From assembly GCA_001314865.1 (NCBI GenBank), contig LJZR01000010.1, positions 99,373 through 163,372 on the forward strand: a DNA stretch of 64,000 nt, written 5' to 3'. This stretch comes from Phormidesmis priestleyi Ana (GTDB lineage Bacteria; Cyanobacteriota; Cyanobacteriia; Phormidesmidales; Phormidesmidaceae). A program made the position numbers and the translations under genes. Position 1 is the first letter of the stretch. Every line of letters starts with the position of its first letter. The notes under the pieces were generated by a model. The model was not told where the DNA came from. It did not search any database and saw only the letters and a program-made list of their open reading frames with translations. Below are positions 25,884 through 36,518 of this stretch, in pieces.

Positions 25884-27196
25884 TAGCTTTTCACCATGCC
25901 CTCATAGCGCTGGGAGATTACATAGGTTTGAATTTGCTTCGCCGTATCAATGGCCACACCCACCAGAATCAGCAGGGAAGTAGCTCCAAACCCTTGAAAG
26001 GTCTGTACGCGAGTTGCACTCTCAACAAGGCTAGGTACAACAGCAACCAAACCTAAGAAAATAGCGCCCAAAAAGGTCAACCGGTTCAATACCTTGCCAA
26101 TATAGTCCGTCGTTGCTCTACCCGGACGAATGCCTGGAATGCTCGCACCCATTTTTTTCAGGTTTCGAGACATATCTTCAGGATTTACCACCAGCGACGC
26201 ATAGAAGTAGCTAAAGAAGACAATCATTACCAGATACACCAAAATGTATAGTGGCGAAGTCGGGCTAAAGTTCTGCGTCATAAACCGCGAAAAGGCAGGA
26301 TTTTGGATAAAGCCCACTAGCGACAGCGGCAAAATCAGCATCGACGAGGCAAAAATAATCGGCATCACACCACCCTGATTGAGGCGAAGAGGCAAATAGT
26401 TGCTTTTCTCTAGGTACAGCTTTCTGCCAACCTGACGACGGGCCGACACAATCGGAATGCGACGTGTGCCCTCTTGAACAAAGACAATACCAACGATAGT
26501 TGCAATAAAGACCAAAAAGAGGATGACAATACCCCCAATGGTACTGCGATCGCCCGTTTGAGCCAAATCCACCGTCTCGCCCAACACTCGAGGCAGCGAA
26601 GAAACAATGTTCAAGAAAATCAACAGCGACGCCCCATTCCCTAGCCCTCGCTCAGTAATTAACTCGCCCACCCACATCACAAACATCGAACCAGCCGTCA
26701 GCGCCAGCACGGTTTCAACCACAAAGGGCACACCAAAGTCGTAAGCAAAGTCTCTAAGCAAAAAGCACGAGAGCATCGTACTTTGCAAAATCGTCCAGCC
26801 AAAAGCCACATAACGAGTCACCTGCGAAATTTTTCGCCGACCCGCCTCGCCCTCATTCTTCTGCAAATCTTCTAGCGCCGGAATCGCTGCAGTCAGCAGC
26901 TGCATAATAATTGAGGCATTAATAAAGGGCAAAATGCCCAACGCAAAAATACCCACCAGCGACAGACCGCCGCCGCCGATAATATCTAAAAAGCTTAAGA
27001 CGCCGCCTGCACCACCTTGATTAACAAAAGTAGAAAACGCCTCTCTGTTAATACCCGGCACAGGAATATAAATTCCCAATCGCACCAGAATTAATAGACC
27101 CACCGTCACCAGCAGCCGACTTCGCAGCCCAGCGGCCTGAGCCATCTGTAAAAATGTCTCCTGAGCGCTGGGCGACTTTCCTTGACTCATCACCAT
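25883..27196 (-). CDS. secY: Protein translocase subunit SecY
   Basis: A 437-residue, ten-span membrane channel of the Sec translocon, serving both plasma and thylakoid membranes in cyanobacteria. The first helix follows [18 protein letters not shown]; the plug region follows [14 protein letters not shown]. The cytosolic loop contains [16 protein letters not shown], and the end has [20 protein letters not shown]. Located, as usual, after rplO and before adk. The rplO-secY spacer is long (264 bp) and holds a hairpin. Confidence 0.97.
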   Translation of the reverse strand: MVMSQGKSPSAQETFLQMAQAAGLRSRLLVTVGLLILVRLGIYIPVPGINREAFSTFVNQGGAGGVLSFLDIIGGGGLSLVGIFALGILPFINASIIMQLLTAAIPALEDLQKNEGEAGRRKISQVTRYVAFGWTILQSTMLSCFLLRDFAYDFGVPFVVETVLALTAGSMFVMWVGELITERGLGNGASLLIFLNIVSSLPRVLGETVDLAQTGDRSTIGGIVILFLVFIATIVGIVFVQEGTRRIPIVSARRQVGRKLYLEKSNYLPLRLNQGGVMPIIFASSMLILPLSLVGFIQNPAFSRFMTQNFSPTSPLYILVYLVMIVFFSYFYASLVVNPEDMSRNLKKMGASIPGIRPGRATTDYIGKVLNRLTFLGAIFLGLVAVVPSLVESATRVQTFQGFGATSLLILVGVAIDTAKQIQTYVISQRYEGMVKS

Positions 27197-27267
27197 ATCT
27201 AAATCCCAATAAACACTGCGCTGATTGCCTTTTGCCTTTACTCAACTGGCCTTTACTCAATAATAAA

Positions 27268-27310
27268 GGGAGCAGGGAGTCCTGGTAAGAAAAAGGTACT
27301 CTCTGCTCCC
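27268..27310 (-). promoter_or_regulatory. Hairpin in the rplO-secY spacer
   Basis: GGGAGCAGGGAGT (27268-27280) and ACTCTCTGCTCCC (27298-27310) form a 13-bp arm pair with one imperfect position and a 17-nt loop, about 70-115 bp before secY. On the transcribed strand it is followed by TTTATTATT, so partial termination or RNA processing is possible. Confidence 0.55.
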
Positions 27311-27460
27311 CAATTATTTGACACTTTACTTTGACACTTTACATTTGTGGATACTGCTGACTAAGCTACCCGGCCCTATAGGAGGAGCAAGCAAAGGGAG
27401 CAAGTAGAACAAACAACGTAAAACAAATCAATCAAAGCAACCAGGCCAAGGCAAACAAGC

Positions 27461-27904
27461 CTAAACGATTTCGCAGCTACCACCCGCTGCTTCAATTTTT
27501 TCCTTGGCCGACTTAGTAAATGCAGCTGCCTTCACATTCAACGCAACCGAAAGTTCACCATCGCCTAAGACTTTTAAGGGGCCATCGTTAGACGTAATGA
27601 TGCCAGCATCCATCAGTGAAACTAGCGTGACTTCGCTCTTCGCTGGCAAATCAGCCAAGCCCTTAACGTTGAGCACAGTGTAGACATTCTGATTGACTAT
27701 CTCAAAATGCTTTAGCTTAGGAATCCGTCGGTAAAGAGGCAGCTGTCCCCCTTCAAAACCAGGACGAGTCCCACTACCCGAACGAGACTTTTGGCCTCGC
27801 ATTCCAAACCCACAGCTAGCACCTTGGCCAGCAGCAATACCCCGACCTTTGCGCTTTTTACTTCTTTTTGAGCCTGCTTTAGGCTTTACATCTGTTAATT
27901 TCAT
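27461..27904 (-). CDS. rplO: Ribosomal protein L15
   Basis: A 147-residue 50S protein. It opens [22 protein letters not shown] and contains [18 protein letters not shown] and PLYRRIPKL, typical of uL15. ATG 27904 is chosen over upstream in-frame codons because the product then starts at the conserved MKLTDVKP. The upstream gene rpsE ends 7 bp before it. Confidence 0.97.
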   Translation of the reverse strand: MKLTDVKPKAGSKRSKKRKGRGIAAGQGASCGFGMRGQKSRSGSGTRPGFEGGQLPLYRRIPKLKHFEIVNQNVYTVLNVKGLADLPAKSEVTLVSLMDAGIITSNDGPLKVLGDGELSVALNVKAAAFTKSAKEKIEAAGGSCEIV

Positions 27905-27911
27905 GAGGAAC

Positions 27912-28454
27912 CTATGCGTAAAGTTTTTCCACAGGGATGCCGCGCTCTTCAGCCACACTGCCCAGGGTTCTCAATGACTCAAGCGCTTCAGCTGCTGCAC
28001 GAGCATTGTTAAGTGGGTTATCAGAGCCGAGCTGTTTCGCCAAAATATTGCGAATGCCCGCAAGTTCTAGCACAATCCGCACAGCACCACCAGCAATTAC
28101 ACCCGTACCTGGCGAAGCTGGTCGCATAAACACTCGCGCCCCACCGGCTCTGCCTGTAGAAGGATGAGGAATGGAATAGGCTTTGTTCAAAGGCACTTCT
28201 ACCAAGTGCTTTTTACCATCGGCCACGCCTTTTTTAACCGCGCCAATCACATCACTCGCTTTACCGACACCGACGCCGACTTGACCTTTCTCATTACCAA
28301 TCACCACGATGGCTCTGAAGCTGAGCTTTTTACCCCCTTTTACCACCTTGGTAACACGGCGAATTTGAACGACGCGCTCTTGCCATTCCGACTCTTTCTC
28401 GCGGTTCTTATTGCCTTTTTTCCGGCGATTATCTTTATCTCTGTTGTCTGCCAT
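27912..28454 (-). CDS. rpsE: Ribosomal protein S5
   Basis: A 180-residue 30S protein important for decoding fidelity. A charged N-terminal tail ([17 protein letters not shown]) precedes the double-stranded-RNA-binding fold with [20 protein letters not shown] and [10 protein letters not shown]. The C-terminal half has [22 protein letters not shown]. Normal cyanobacterial length. Confidence 0.97.
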   Translation of the reverse strand: MADNRDKDNRRKKGNKNREKESEWQERVVQIRRVTKVVKGGKKLSFRAIVVIGNEKGQVGVGVGKASDVIGAVKKGVADGKKHLVEVPLNKAYSIPHPSTGRAGGARVFMRPASPGTGVIAGGAVRIVLELAGIRNILAKQLGSDNPLNNARAAAEALESLRTLGSVAEERGIPVEKLYA

Positions 28455-28514
28455 GTTTCTAGCTGTTAGATGTATGCGTAAGTGATGTGTTGTCTTAAGT
28501 TCAAAAGGAGCGCT

Positions 28515-28871
28515 TTAAAACTTCAGACCAGCTTCACGGGCCGCATCAGCTAAAGCTGCTACTCGACCGTGATAGAGTTTGCCGCCGCGATCAAAGACGA
28601 CCTGTGAAATGTCGTTTGCCAAAGAACGTTCTGCAATTAGCTTACCTACTGTAGCAGCCGCTTCAGCAGTTGATCCGGTTTTTAAGTCAGCCTCTTTGTC
28701 TAAAGTGGAGGCCGACACCAGGGTTTTATGCTCGGTGTCGTCAATCACCTGAGCGTAAATATGCTGATTGGAGCGAAAAATAGCGAGCCTCGGACGCTCG
28801 GCGCTGCCTTTTACCCGACGGCGAACACGCGCATGGCGACGACGGGTAGATTCTCGACGGGTTGCTTTCAT
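28515..28871 (-). CDS. rplR: Ribosomal protein L18
   Basis: A 118-residue 5S-rRNA-binding protein. [36 protein letters not shown] and the C-terminal [24 protein letters not shown] are classic for uL18. Located 14 bp after rplF. Confidence 0.97.
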   Translation of the reverse strand: MKATRRESTRRRHARVRRRVKGSAERPRLAIFRSNQHIYAQVIDDTEHKTLVSASTLDKEADLKTGSTAEAAATVGKLIAERSLANDISQVVFDRGGKLYHGRVAALADAAREAGLKF

Positions 28872-28885
28872 AATTTAACGACCTC

Positions 28886-29422
28886 TTACTTACCTGCCTT
28901 ACCGGCTTTACGTCTAACTTGTTCACCTGCATAGCGCACGCCTTTACCCTTGTAGGGCTCGGGGGGTCTTGCAGCACGGACTCTCGCTGCGGTGTTGCCC
29001 ACAACTTCTTTATCAATACCGGTTACCGTCACATTGGTGTTGCCTTCAACCCCAAACTGAATACCCATAGGTGGCTCAAATTCTACGGGATGGCTGTAGC
29101 CTAGTGCCATCACCAGCTTCTGGCCTTGGAGAGAAGCTCGGTAGCCTACCCCTTGAATTTCCAGCTTTTTTTGATAGCCGTTAGAGACCCCTTCTACCAT
29201 ATTGGCAATCAGGGTGCGAACCAAACCGTGTCGCTGCCTGGCATTGCGTGATTCGTTGCGGCGAGTCACGACAATTTCTTCACCTTCTTGGACAAAGGCA
29301 ATCTCAGGTGGGAGCTCTCGTGATAGCTCGCCCTTTGGGCCTTTAACCGTGACGTTTTGGCCTTCAATGGTGACGGTCACAGCCTTGGGGACTGGCACAG
29401 GCTGTTTGCCAATTCTAGACAT
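28886..29422 (-). CDS. rplF: Ribosomal protein L6
   Basis: A 178-residue 50S protein near the factor-binding site. [17 protein letters not shown] opens it, and the C-terminal signature [15 protein letters not shown] is intact. Two L6 repeats are recognisable. Part of the spc-type gene order. Confidence 0.97.
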   Translation of the reverse strand: MSRIGKQPVPVPKAVTVTIEGQNVTVKGPKGELSRELPPEIAFVQEGEEIVVTRRNESRNARQRHGLVRTLIANMVEGVSNGYQKKLEIQGVGYRASLQGQKLVMALGYSHPVEFEPPMGIQFGVEGNTNVTVTGIDKEVVGNTAARVRAARPPEPYKGKGVRYAGEQVRRKAGKAGK

Positions 29423-29492
29423 TTTCTCTTTCCTACTTTATTCCTACTTTAGAAGGGATGCTTCGGCGAATGGGGGGCAATAGCTTAACAGC

Positions 29493-29894
29493 TTAATAAA
29501 TGTAGCAAAGGACTTCTCCACCAATGCCCTGTCGCCTTGCGTCGCGGTCAGTCATGACGCCGCTGGAGGTAGAGATAATTGCAATGCCAATGCCACCAAG
29601 CACCCGAGGAAGCTCTTTGCGGTTGGAGTATACGCGCAGTCCTGGCTTGCTGACACGGGTCAGGTTGCGAATAATGGACTGACGCTGCTTGCCTTTGTAC
29701 TTAAGCGTTAGGGTGATTTTACTCTCAATGCCTTCACCCTTTTCTTCGGTCTCGCCGACAAAGCCTTCTTCTTTAAGAACGCTAGCAATACTGCGAGTCA
29801 TTTTTGTCGATGGGATATCGACTGTTTGATGATGCGCAAGGGTAGCATTCCGAATGCGCGTCAGCATATCTGAAATCGTGTCGTTAGACGCCAT
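29493..29894 (-). CDS. rpsH: Ribosomal protein S8
   Basis: A 133-residue 30S assembly protein binding the central domain of 16S rRNA. It has the start [15 protein letters not shown] and the end signature [31 protein letters not shown]. In E. coli S8 represses its operon; whether it does here is not visible. Confidence 0.97.
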   Translation of the reverse strand: MASNDTISDMLTRIRNATLAHHQTVDIPSTKMTRSIASVLKEEGFVGETEEKGEGIESKITLTLKYKGKQRQSIIRNLTRVSKPGLRVYSNRKELPRVLGGIGIAIISTSSGVMTDRDARRQGIGGEVLCYIY

Positions 29895-29917
29895 AATCCT
29901 CTTTTTTGCCGTCGGCC

Positions 29918-30463
29918 TCAGTTATCTCGGAAGGGCATTCCCAATTCCTTCAGAAGGGCACGCCCTTCTTCATCGGAGTTCGCAGTGGTGACAATAGTGA
30001 TGTCCATACCGCGAATTTGGTCAACGCTGTCGTATTCAACTTCTGGGAAAATCAGCTGCTCACGCAGGCCCAGGGTGTAGTTGCCTCGGCCATCAAAGCT
30101 GCGAGGGCTAACGCCCCTGAAGTCTCGGATGCGGGGCAGGGTTAAATTAATTAGGCGGTTCGTGAACGCATACATCCGGTCTGCTCGAAGCGTCACTTTG
30201 ACGCCGACTGGCATACCTTCACGAATCTTAAAGCCTGCGATCGCCTTTTTGGCTCTCGTGACCACCGGACGTTGCCCAGTGATGTTTGCCAGTTCGCTGA
30301 TAGAAGACTCAAGCGCTTTGGCATTGTTAGATGCTTCTCCCAGACCACGGTTAACCGTGACCTTGGTAAGCTTTGGAACTTGATGAGGGTTAGTGTATCC
30401 AAACTCTTCAGTGAGCTTGGGCACCACTTTCTCTAAATAGAGGGTCTTAAGTGAGTCGGCCAT
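29918..30463 (-). CDS. rplE: Ribosomal protein L5
   Basis: A 181-residue 5S-rRNA-binding protein. The motif [19 protein letters not shown] and the end [31 protein letters not shown] identify uL5. One of the few genes in the ribosomal cluster with a HIP1 site (about 30238). Confidence 0.97.
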   Translation of the reverse strand: MADSLKTLYLEKVVPKLTEEFGYTNPHQVPKLTKVTVNRGLGEASNNAKALESSISELANITGQRPVVTRAKKAIAGFKIREGMPVGVKVTLRADRMYAFTNRLINLTLPRIRDFRGVSPRSFDGRGNYTLGLREQLIFPEVEYDSVDQIRGMDITIVTTANSDEEGRALLKELGMPFRDN

Positions 30464-30525
30464 TGTTTCCTTTTAAAAAGTAATCCCTGGGCTTTGTCAG
30501 GGCGTTGATTCATCAAACAGGCAAG

Positions 30526-30873
30526 CTAGTCTAGGATTTCTCCAGTCTTTTTCAACATGCGTACCTTACGACCATCTTCAGTTAAGGTATGAGCCACGCG
30601 GCTAGCGACCTTTTGCTTAGTGGAGTAAAGCATGACATTAGAGCTGTGAATGGGAAATTCTTTGGTTAGAATTTGGCCCGACTCACCTTCTGCCTGGGGC
30701 TTAACATGCTTGGTTCGCATATTGACACCCTGCACAATCACCTGAGACTTTTTGGCGTTAATGGCCACAATTTCGCCAATTACGCCTTTATCTCTACCGG
30801 AGATTACCTGAACGGTATCTCCTTTTTTGACATGCATCTTATGACGCACGACTTTTTTTTGTTTGGTCAACAT
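30526..30873 (-). CDS. rplX: Ribosomal protein L24
   Basis: A 115-residue assembly initiator of the 50S subunit. The KOW motif is in [23 protein letters not shown] 30873 abuts the rplN stop codon with no spacer. A second in-frame ATG 12 codons in (MHVKKGD) matches the start in many species, so the first 11 residues are uncertain. Confidence 0.95.
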   Translation of the reverse strand: MLTKQKKVVRHKMHVKKGDTVQVISGRDKGVIGEIVAINAKKSQVIVQGVNMRTKHVKPQAEGESGQILTKEFPIHSSNVMLYSTKQKVASRVAHTLTEDGRKVRMLKKTGEILD

Positions 30874-31242
30874 CTAGAGCACCTCCGGCGCTAAAGAAAC
30901 AATTTTGGTAAATCCCTTATCACGCAGCTCACGGGCAACCGGGCCAAACACCCGAGTACCTCTGGGGTTGCTGCCGTCTTGCGTGATAATCACAGCCGCA
31001 TTGTCATCAAAGCGAATACTCATGCCACTGTTACGGCTAATGCCTTTGCGGGTGCGAACGACAACGGCTTTGACCACATCGGATTTTTTGACGCCCATGT
31101 TAGGCAACGCGTCTTTAACAACGGCAACGATGACATCACCAACCCCGGCGTACTGCTTACGACCACCCAGCACTCGAATGCACATGATTTTTCGAGCGCC
31201 GCTGTTGTCGGCTACGTTTAAATAAGTCTCTTGCTGAATCAC
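30874..31242 (-). CDS. rplN: Ribosomal protein L14
   Basis: A 122-residue protein at the subunit interface. [22 protein letters not shown] and the end [18 protein letters not shown] are near-invariant uL14 sequence. Confidence 0.98.
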   Translation of the reverse strand: MIQQETYLNVADNSGARKIMCIRVLGGRKQYAGVGDVIVAVVKDALPNMGVKKSDVVKAVVVRTRKGISRNSGMSIRFDDNAAVIITQDGSNPRGTRVFGPVARELRDKGFTKIVSLAPEVL

Positions 31243-31271
31243 TGAATTATCCTCGCCTTAGCTGTGATGCC

Positions 31272-31520
31272 TTAATCTTGTGAAGAACTGAGGATGTCAG
31301 CGACGATCCATCGCTTGGTTTTGCTTAGCGGGCGAGTTTCGCTGATTTTTACGCGATCGCCAACCTTACAATTATTTTCCTCATCATGCGCTTTGTAGCG
31401 CTGAGTACGCACCATAATTTTGTCGTACTTTTTGTGCTGTACACGGGTTTCTACCGCAACCACCACCGTCTTATCCATTTTGTCGCTGACCACTTGGCCA
31501 ATTCTTTCTTTCGTTGTCAT
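31272..31520 (-). CDS. rpsQ: Ribosomal protein S17
   Basis: An 82-residue OB-fold protein that binds 16S r[28 protein letters not shown] and [18 protein letters not shown] identify uS17. A HIP1 site lies near 31356. Six bases separate it from rpmC. Confidence 0.97.
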   Translation of the reverse strand: MTTKERIGQVVSDKMDKTVVVAVETRVQHKKYDKIMVRTQRYKAHDEENNCKVGDRVKISETRPLSKTKRWIVADILSSSQD

Positions 31521-31526
31521 CGCTCG

Positions 31527-31796
31527 TTAAGCATCCTCTGGTGTAGCTGTCGCTGTAGTCGAGACTTTTCCACTGGCTTTAGCACTCAGTTGAAGCGCTC
31601 TTTTACGTTCATTTTCAATAGTCATGAGCTGAGCTAGCTTACGGCGAGTATGCCGAAACTCATGAAACCCTGTCTCCATCTGGCGAGTGGCCTTCTTAAA
31701 CCGAAGGTCAAACAAATCACGCTTAATCTTGGCGATTTCGGCTGTAATTTCTTCGTCACTCAGCGCTCTCAATTCACTTGCTTTTGACAGTGCCAT
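31527..31796 (-). CDS. rpmC: Ribosomal protein L29
   Basis: An 89-residue helical-hairpin protein near the exit tunnel. ELRALSDEEITAEIAKIKRDLFDLRFKKATRQMET is diagnostic. The Ala/Thr/Ser-rich tail of about 20 residues is longer than in most bacteria. Confidence 0.95.
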   Translation of the reverse strand: MALSKASELRALSDEEITAEIAKIKRDLFDLRFKKATRQMETGFHEFRHTRRKLAQLMTIENERKRALQLSAKASGKVSTTATATPEDA

Positions 31797-31802
31797 CTGT
31801 GA

Positions 31803-32222
31803 TTAAACCTCCTCGCTATCTTTGGCAATAAACTTAGTCTTAAACGGCAGCTTAAAAGAGGCCAACCGCATCGCCTCACGAGCTATTTCTTCAGATACGC
31901 CCGCAATTTCAAAAACCACTCGTCCCGGCTTGATCACCGCAACCCAAAATTCGGGATTACCTTTACCAGAACCCATTCGAGTTTCAGCAGCTCGCATAGT
32001 GACAGACTTATCCGGAAAAACCCGAATCCAGATCTTTCCGCCACGCTTGATATATCGGGTCATTGCCCGTCTAGCCGCCTCAATTTGGCGAGACGTCATC
32101 CAGCAGCACTCGGTAGCCTGAAGGGCAAACTGACCAAAGTTGATCTCGTTACCTCGGTGGGCCATACCGCGCATCCGACCGCGATGCTGCTTCCTAAATT
32201 TGGTTCTTCTTGGGCTTAACAT
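31803..32222 (-). CDS. rplP: Ribosomal protein L16
   Basis: A 139-residue 50S protein near the peptidyl-transferase centre. [19 protein letters not shown] opens it; [17 protein letters not shown] and [19 protein letters not shown] are conserved uL16 motifs. Confidence 0.98.
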   Translation of the reverse strand: MLSPRRTKFRKQHRGRMRGMAHRGNEINFGQFALQATECCWMTSRQIEAARRAMTRYIKRGGKIWIRVFPDKSVTMRAAETRMGSGKGNPEFWVAVIKPGRVVFEIAGVSEEIAREAMRLASFKLPFKTKFIAKDSEEV

Positions 32223-32286
32223 GATGGATCACAAAAAAAGTAGAGTTGAGAGTTCACAGCAGCAGATCTCTGTTATGAATCATCGG

Positions 32287-33018
32287 CTATGAATCGTTGG
32301 AGCGGTCTTCAAACTGCTGGCGACGGCGAGGTTGACGACGGCGGGGTTGAGCAGCTGCCTCTTCAGGCTGATTTTCTTGCCCTGGGATGATCTCACCTTT
32401 AAACACCCAGGTTTTAACCCCTAAAATGCCGTAGGTTGTTTGCGCAGTACGATAGGCGTAATCAATATTGGCTCTGAGCGTATGCAGGGGTACACGGCCC
32501 TCACGGGTCCATTCAGTTCGAGCAATTTCAGCCCCATTGAGTCGGCCACTGACCTGAATTTTGATTCCTTCCACACCAGCTCGCTGGGCGCGTTGAATCG
32601 CTTGGCGAACAACCCGACGGAACGAAACTCGGCGCTCTAACTGCTGGGTAATATACTCACAAATCAATCCAGCATCAGCATCAACCCGAGCCACTTCAAC
32701 CACATTGATTCTGATTTGGCGAGAGTCGTCTTTAATCTCTTTTTGTAATCCAACGCGCAATGCCTCAATACCTGCGCCACCTCGACCCACAACCACGCCC
32801 GGACGAGCCGTCCGAACTTCCAAATCAATTTGGTCTGCCTTTCTTTCAATATGAACATCTGAAATTCCTGCATTAGCCAGGTTTTTCTCAACATATTGAC
32901 GAATTTCGTAATCCTCTTTCAATAGCTCAGGATAACGGTTTTTGTCGGCATACCAGCGGGAGCGATGCTCCTGGGTGATGCCAAGACGAAGCCCTATTGG
33001 GTGAATCTTCTGTCCCAC
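32287..33018 (-). CDS. rpsC: Ribosomal protein S3
   Basis: A 243-residue 30S protein at the mRNA entry. GTG 33018 is the start: AAGGAG lies just upstream and the product then begins [13 protein letters not shown], the conserved uS3 N-terminus. A longer in-frame opening to 33087 adds 23 unconserved residues. The KH domain has [15 protein letters not shown]. The tail is Arg/Gln-rich. Confidence 0.97.
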   Translation of the reverse strand: MGQKIHPIGLRLGITQEHRSRWYADKNRYPELLKEDYEIRQYVEKNLANAGISDVHIERKADQIDLEVRTARPGVVVGRGGAGIEALRVGLQKEIKDDSRQIRINVVEVARVDADAGLICEYITQQLERRVSFRRVVRQAIQRAQRAGVEGIKIQVSGRLNGAEIARTEWTREGRVPLHTLRANIDYAYRTAQTTYGILGVKTWVFKGEIIPGQENQPEEAAAQPRRRQPRRRQQFEDRSNDS

Positions 33019-33135
33019 TGATGTACTCCTTAGAAATGTTTGCAGTTGGGCGATGGATAGCGAAAAATAAACAGAGAAACGGCTCACAACGATGAACCAT
33101 TCAGGAAATAAACCATTAAAGGCTCAAAAAAAGCG

Positions 33136-33501
33136 CTACTCTTCGGTGCCAGGCGCTACTGAAATAGCAATATGGCAAGTCGGCTTTTTAATTTGGTAAG
33201 CTCGGCCCTGCGCCCGAGGGCGAAAGCGCTTCAACGTAGGTCCTTGATCAGCATAGGCTTCACTCACGTATAGCCCGACCGGATCAAGCCCATTGTTGTG
33301 CTCAGCATTTGCCACTGCCGAGCGAAGCACTTTAAGGATAGGCTCACAAGCTTTGTAAGGCATAAACTCAAGCATAATCAGGGCTTCTCGATAGGAACGA
33401 CCCCGAATTTGATCAAGTACACGGCGCACTTTAATGGGAGACATGCGAACAAACTTAGCTGTCGCTTTTACCTGTAAATCTGAATCAATTGTGACTGTCA
33501 T
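33136..33501 (-). CDS. rplV: Ribosomal protein L22
   Basis: A 121-residue protein lining the exit tunnel. ATG 33501 gives [31 protein letters not shown]. The loop end [20 protein letters not shown] is the uL22 signature and the site of macrolide-resistance changes in other bacteria. The open frame extends upstream into rpsS but without conservation. Confidence 0.97.
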   Translation of the reverse strand: MTVTIDSDLQVKATAKFVRMSPIKVRRVLDQIRGRSYREALIMLEFMPYKACEPILKVLRSAVANAEHNNGLDPVGLYVSEAYADQGPTLKRFRPRAQGRAYQIKKPTCHIAISVAPGTEE

Positions 33502-33514
33502 AGTTTTATGCTCC

Positions 33515-33793
33515 TTAGCGACGTGCCTTTTTATCGCTCTTAGCATGGCCTCGGAAAGTTCGCGTTGGCGCAAACTCACCGAGCTTATGGCCGACCATCT
33601 GCTCGTTGATAAATACGGGCACATGCTGGCGGCCGTTATGCACAGCAACGGTATGACCAATAAACTGAGGAATAATGGTCGAAGCACGAGACCAGGTTTT
33701 GATGACCTGCTTTTCGTTCTTTGCGTTGAGTTTTTCGATTTTGGTGAGAAGGTGATCCGCCACGAATGGCCCCTTCTTTAGGGAACGAGACAT
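33515..33793 (-). CDS. rpsS: Ribosomal protein S19
   Basis: A 92-residue head protein of the 30S subunit. [16 protein letters not shown] and [20 protein letters not shown] are standard uS19. Thirteen bases precede rplV. Confidence 0.98.
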   Translation of the reverse strand: MSRSLKKGPFVADHLLTKIEKLNAKNEKQVIKTWSRASTIIPQFIGHTVAVHNGRQHVPVFINEQMVGHKLGEFAPTRTFRGHAKSDKKARR

Positions 33794-33851
33794 TTTGTTT
33801 TCCTAGGAGAACAGAGCTTTAAGAAAAAGTAGAACCTCAGCAGAGGATGCT

Positions 33852-34715
33852 TTAAGCGTTGCGACCGCCGCGACCGCGCTTAGAAGAAGACCGACGACGA
33901 CGCACAATCAGGGAGTCACTGCCTTTCTTCTTCTTGCGGGTTTTGTAACCCAGAGCAGGCTTACCCCAAGGCGTAACCGGACCACTACGCCCAATCGGCG
34001 CACGACCTTCACCCCCACCATGGGGGTGATCAACCGGGTTCATCACACTACCGCGGACTTCGGGGCGACGACCGGCCCAACGTTTGCGCCCTGCTTTACC
34101 CAGTGTCAGGTTTCTATGCTCTACGTTACCAACTTGGCCAATAGTGGCGTAGCACTCACGGCGAACCATGCGAACTTCACTAGAAGGCAGCTTGAGTGTG
34201 ACGTAGCCGCCTTCTTTAGCAACAAGTTGAGCGCCTGCGCCTGCAGCGCGAACCATCTGACCACCTTTTCCAGCAACCAGTTCGACGTTATGAACGGTAG
34301 TACCTAGAGGAATCCGATGGAGCGGCAGGGCGTTGCCTACTTCGTAGGGCGCGTCTTCGCTGGCGATAATAGTGGTGCCAACCTCTAGTCCAATAGGATG
34401 AAGAATGTATCGCTTTTCACCATCTGCGTAGTTGACCAAGGCAATGCGAGCATTGCGGTTGGGGTCGTACTCAATGGTGGCAACCTTCGCAGGCATGTTG
34501 CGCTTATCGCGCTTGAAATCGATCTGACGATATAGGCGTTTGTGACCACCGCCACGATGTCGGCAGGTGATAACGCCCCGGTTGTTACGCCCTTTGGGAC
34601 GGTGAACCGAGTAAGTGAGTGACTTCTCAGGCTTATCTGTCGTAATGGCAGAGAAGTCGGAGACGGTACGCTCGCGCGTGCCGGGAGTTAGGGGTCTGTA
34701 AGAGCGAATGCCCAT
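33852..34715 (-). CDS. rplB: Ribosomal protein L2
   Basis: A 287-residue 50S core protein needed for subunit joining. [21 protein letters not shown] and the C-terminal [19 protein letters not shown] (with the His needed for peptidyl-transfer activity) are intact. The Arg-rich end [16 protein letters not shown] is normal. Confidence 0.98.
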   Translation of the reverse strand: MGIRSYRPLTPGTRERTVSDFSAITTDKPEKSLTYSVHRPKGRNNRGVITCRHRGGGHKRLYRQIDFKRDKRNMPAKVATIEYDPNRNARIALVNYADGEKRYILHPIGLEVGTTIIASEDAPYEVGNALPLHRIPLGTTVHNVELVAGKGGQMVRAAGAGAQLVAKEGGYVTLKLPSSEVRMVRRECYATIGQVGNVEHRNLTLGKAGRKRWAGRRPEVRGSVMNPVDHPHGGGEGRAPIGRSGPVTPWGKPALGYKTRKKKKGSDSLIVRRRRSSSKRGRGGRNA

Positions 34716-34770
34716 GGCTTTACTTCGTCGCTTTGGTTACGTCTGATGTGCTGATCTAACGGTCTACTGG

Positions 34771-34826
34771 CTTAATGTTGGTGACTTAATGTTGGTAGCT
34801 TAATGTTGATGGCTTAATGCTGGCTT
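34771..34826. repeat. 14-bp tandem repeat, four copies, inside the S10 operon
   Basis: CTTAATGTTGGTGA-type units start at 34771, 34785, 34799 and 34813. They fill the rplW-rplB spacer and so are transcribed with the operon. Confidence 0.9.
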
Positions 34827-34838
34827 CAACACAGGGAT

Positions 34839-35144
34839 TTATACATCTGGGAAGAGCGTAATGGAATCACCTTCAGCGAGGGTGACAACAGCTCGCTTAT
34901 AAGCAGCTTTGTACCCAATGAACTGGCCAACACGCCGTTTTTTCCGAGGCGGGTTTTGAGTGCTGATGCCTGTAACCTTTACCTCAAAGAGCGACTCAAT
35001 GGCTGAGATAATTTGGGGTTTGGTCGCTTTGGGATCAACATCAAAGGTGTATTGGTTGTTCTCTAAAGCGATTGTGGCTTTTTCTGTAATGAGCGGCTTG
35101 CGAATAATGTCAGGCAGCTCATGCGATTGAACAAGTTTACTCAC
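34839..35144 (-). CDS. rplW: Ribosomal protein L23
   Basis: A 101-residue protein at the exit tunnel, docking site for trigger factor and SRP. GTG 35144 is chosen: AGGAGG is well placed upstream, and the product starts [23 protein letters not shown]. It overlaps the end of rplD by 8 bp, so the genes are probably translationally coupled. Confidence 0.96.
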   Translation of the reverse strand: MSKLVQSHELPDIIRKPLITEKATIALENNQYTFDVDPKATKPQIISAIESLFEVKVTGISTQNPPRKKRRVGQFIGYKAAYKRAVVTLAEGDSITLFPDV

Positions 35145-35769
35145 CGTATACCTCCTGGATTTTTTCGAGGGCCGATGCCGTGACAACTAAGCTGTCGGCG
35201 TTCAAGATGTCATAGATATTGAGGCTAGTTGCCTGAATCAGCTTGACATTGGGCAGGTTGCGAACAGAGCGCTCAACGATGTCATTTTTCTCAGCCGTCA
35301 CCATCAAAATTTTGCTGTCGGCGTCAACTCCCCAACGACCCAAAGCAGAGATAATTTCTTTGGTTTTGGGCTGGGATAGTTCATTGACGAAGTCTTGAAC
35401 GACGATCATCCCTTCAGAGCAGGCTTGAAACGCAGTTCGAAGCGCTAAGCGACGCTCCTTCCGGTTCATTTTGGTGGTGTAGTCTCGGGGCTTGGGGCCA
35501 AAGATTACACCACCACCACGCCATAATGGGGAGCGAATAGAACCGGCTCTGGCACGACCTGTGCCTTTTTGCCGCCAGGGCTTGCGTCCGCCACCGCGCA
35601 CTTCGGCGCGAGTTTTGGAAGAAGCGTTACCTTGACGACCATTGTTTACTTGACGCACGAGGGCCCGGTGGACGATGTGCGACGCATTTTCTTCGCTGGC
35701 TACTTTGAGGTCTAGCGTCGCGGTGCCTGCCGCTTCGCCTTGCCAATCTTTAACTACACAATCAACCAT
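35137..35769 (-). CDS. rplD: Ribosomal protein L4
   Basis: A 210-residue 50S protein. The tunnel loop contains [20 protein letters not shown] and [18 protein letters not shown]. In E. coli L4 represses the S10 operon through the mRNA leader; no equivalent leader could be identified here by eye. Confidence 0.97.
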   Translation of the reverse strand: MVDCVVKDWQGEAAGTATLDLKVASEENASHIVHRALVRQVNNGRQGNASSKTRAEVRGGGRKPWRQKGTGRARAGSIRSPLWRGGGVIFGPKPRDYTTKMNRKERRLALRTAFQACSEGMIVVQDFVNELSQPKTKEIISALGRWGVDADSKILMVTAEKNDIVERSVRNLPNVKLIQATSLNIYDILNADSLVVTASALEKIQEVYGE

Positions 35770-35876
35770 GATCTATCCTTTGGTCTGGTCTTTTTTCGCC
35801 TAACAATTCTTTGGGGGTTGCCGCTTGAGTCGCGACGGCTAACCAATAATTAGCCAACCTATTTTTATTGCTAAAC

Positions 35877-36518
35877 CTACTGTTGCCCAACAATGGTTGC
35901 AGGCGTAATGCTCAAAAGCGAACCGGCCTTACCGGGGACACCGCCTTTGACTAGAATGAGGTTGCGATCGCTATCTACCCGAACCACGCTGAGCTTGCGC
36001 ACGGTCACTTTTTCGTTACCCATTTGACCGGCCATTTTTTTACCGGGATACACTCGGCCGGGTGTTGTACCAGGACCAATAGAACCGGGCTGCTTATGGT
36101 TCTTAGAACCGTGAGACATGGGGCCACGCCTAAAGTTGTTACGCTTTTGGTTGCCCGCGAAACCTTTACCGATGCTAATACCGCTAACATCAATCAGCTG
36201 GCCAGATTCAAAGCGATCAGTAGATAGCGATTGTCCCACTTCGAACGCACCGTCTTTTTCGGTGGTGCGATATTCACGCAGATAACGAACTGGAGAAGTT
36301 CCAGATTTTTTTAGATGACCAAGCTTAGGGCGATTGAGCGCCTTTTCCTTGCAGTCACCAAATCCGATCTGTACAGACGAGTAGCCATCTGTCTTTTCTG
36401 TTTTTACCTGCGTCACTGTGCAGGGGCCAGCCTGAATGACGGTCACTGGAATTGCGATTCCAGTTTCATCAAACACCTGGGTCATGCCAAGCTTGGTACC
36501 CAAAATTCCAACAGACAC
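35877..36518 (-). CDS. rplC: Ribosomal protein L3
   Basis: A 213-residue early assembly protein and the first gene of the minus-strand ribosomal cluster. GTG 36518 gives [17 protein letters not shown]. The signature [23 protein letters not shown] and [15 protein letters not shown] are intact. A HIP1 site lies near 35966. Its promoter should lie in the 898-bp gap upstream. Confidence 0.97.
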   Translation of the reverse strand: MSVGILGTKLGMTQVFDETGIAIPVTVIQAGPCTVTQVKTEKTDGYSSVQIGFGDCKEKALNRPKLGHLKKSGTSPVRYLREYRTTEKDGAFEVGQSLSTDRFESGQLIDVSGISIGKGFAGNQKRNNFRRGPMSHGSKNHKQPGSIGPGTTPGRVYPGKKMAGQMGNEKVTVRKLSVVRVDSDRNLILVKGGVPGKAGSLLSITPATIVGQQ

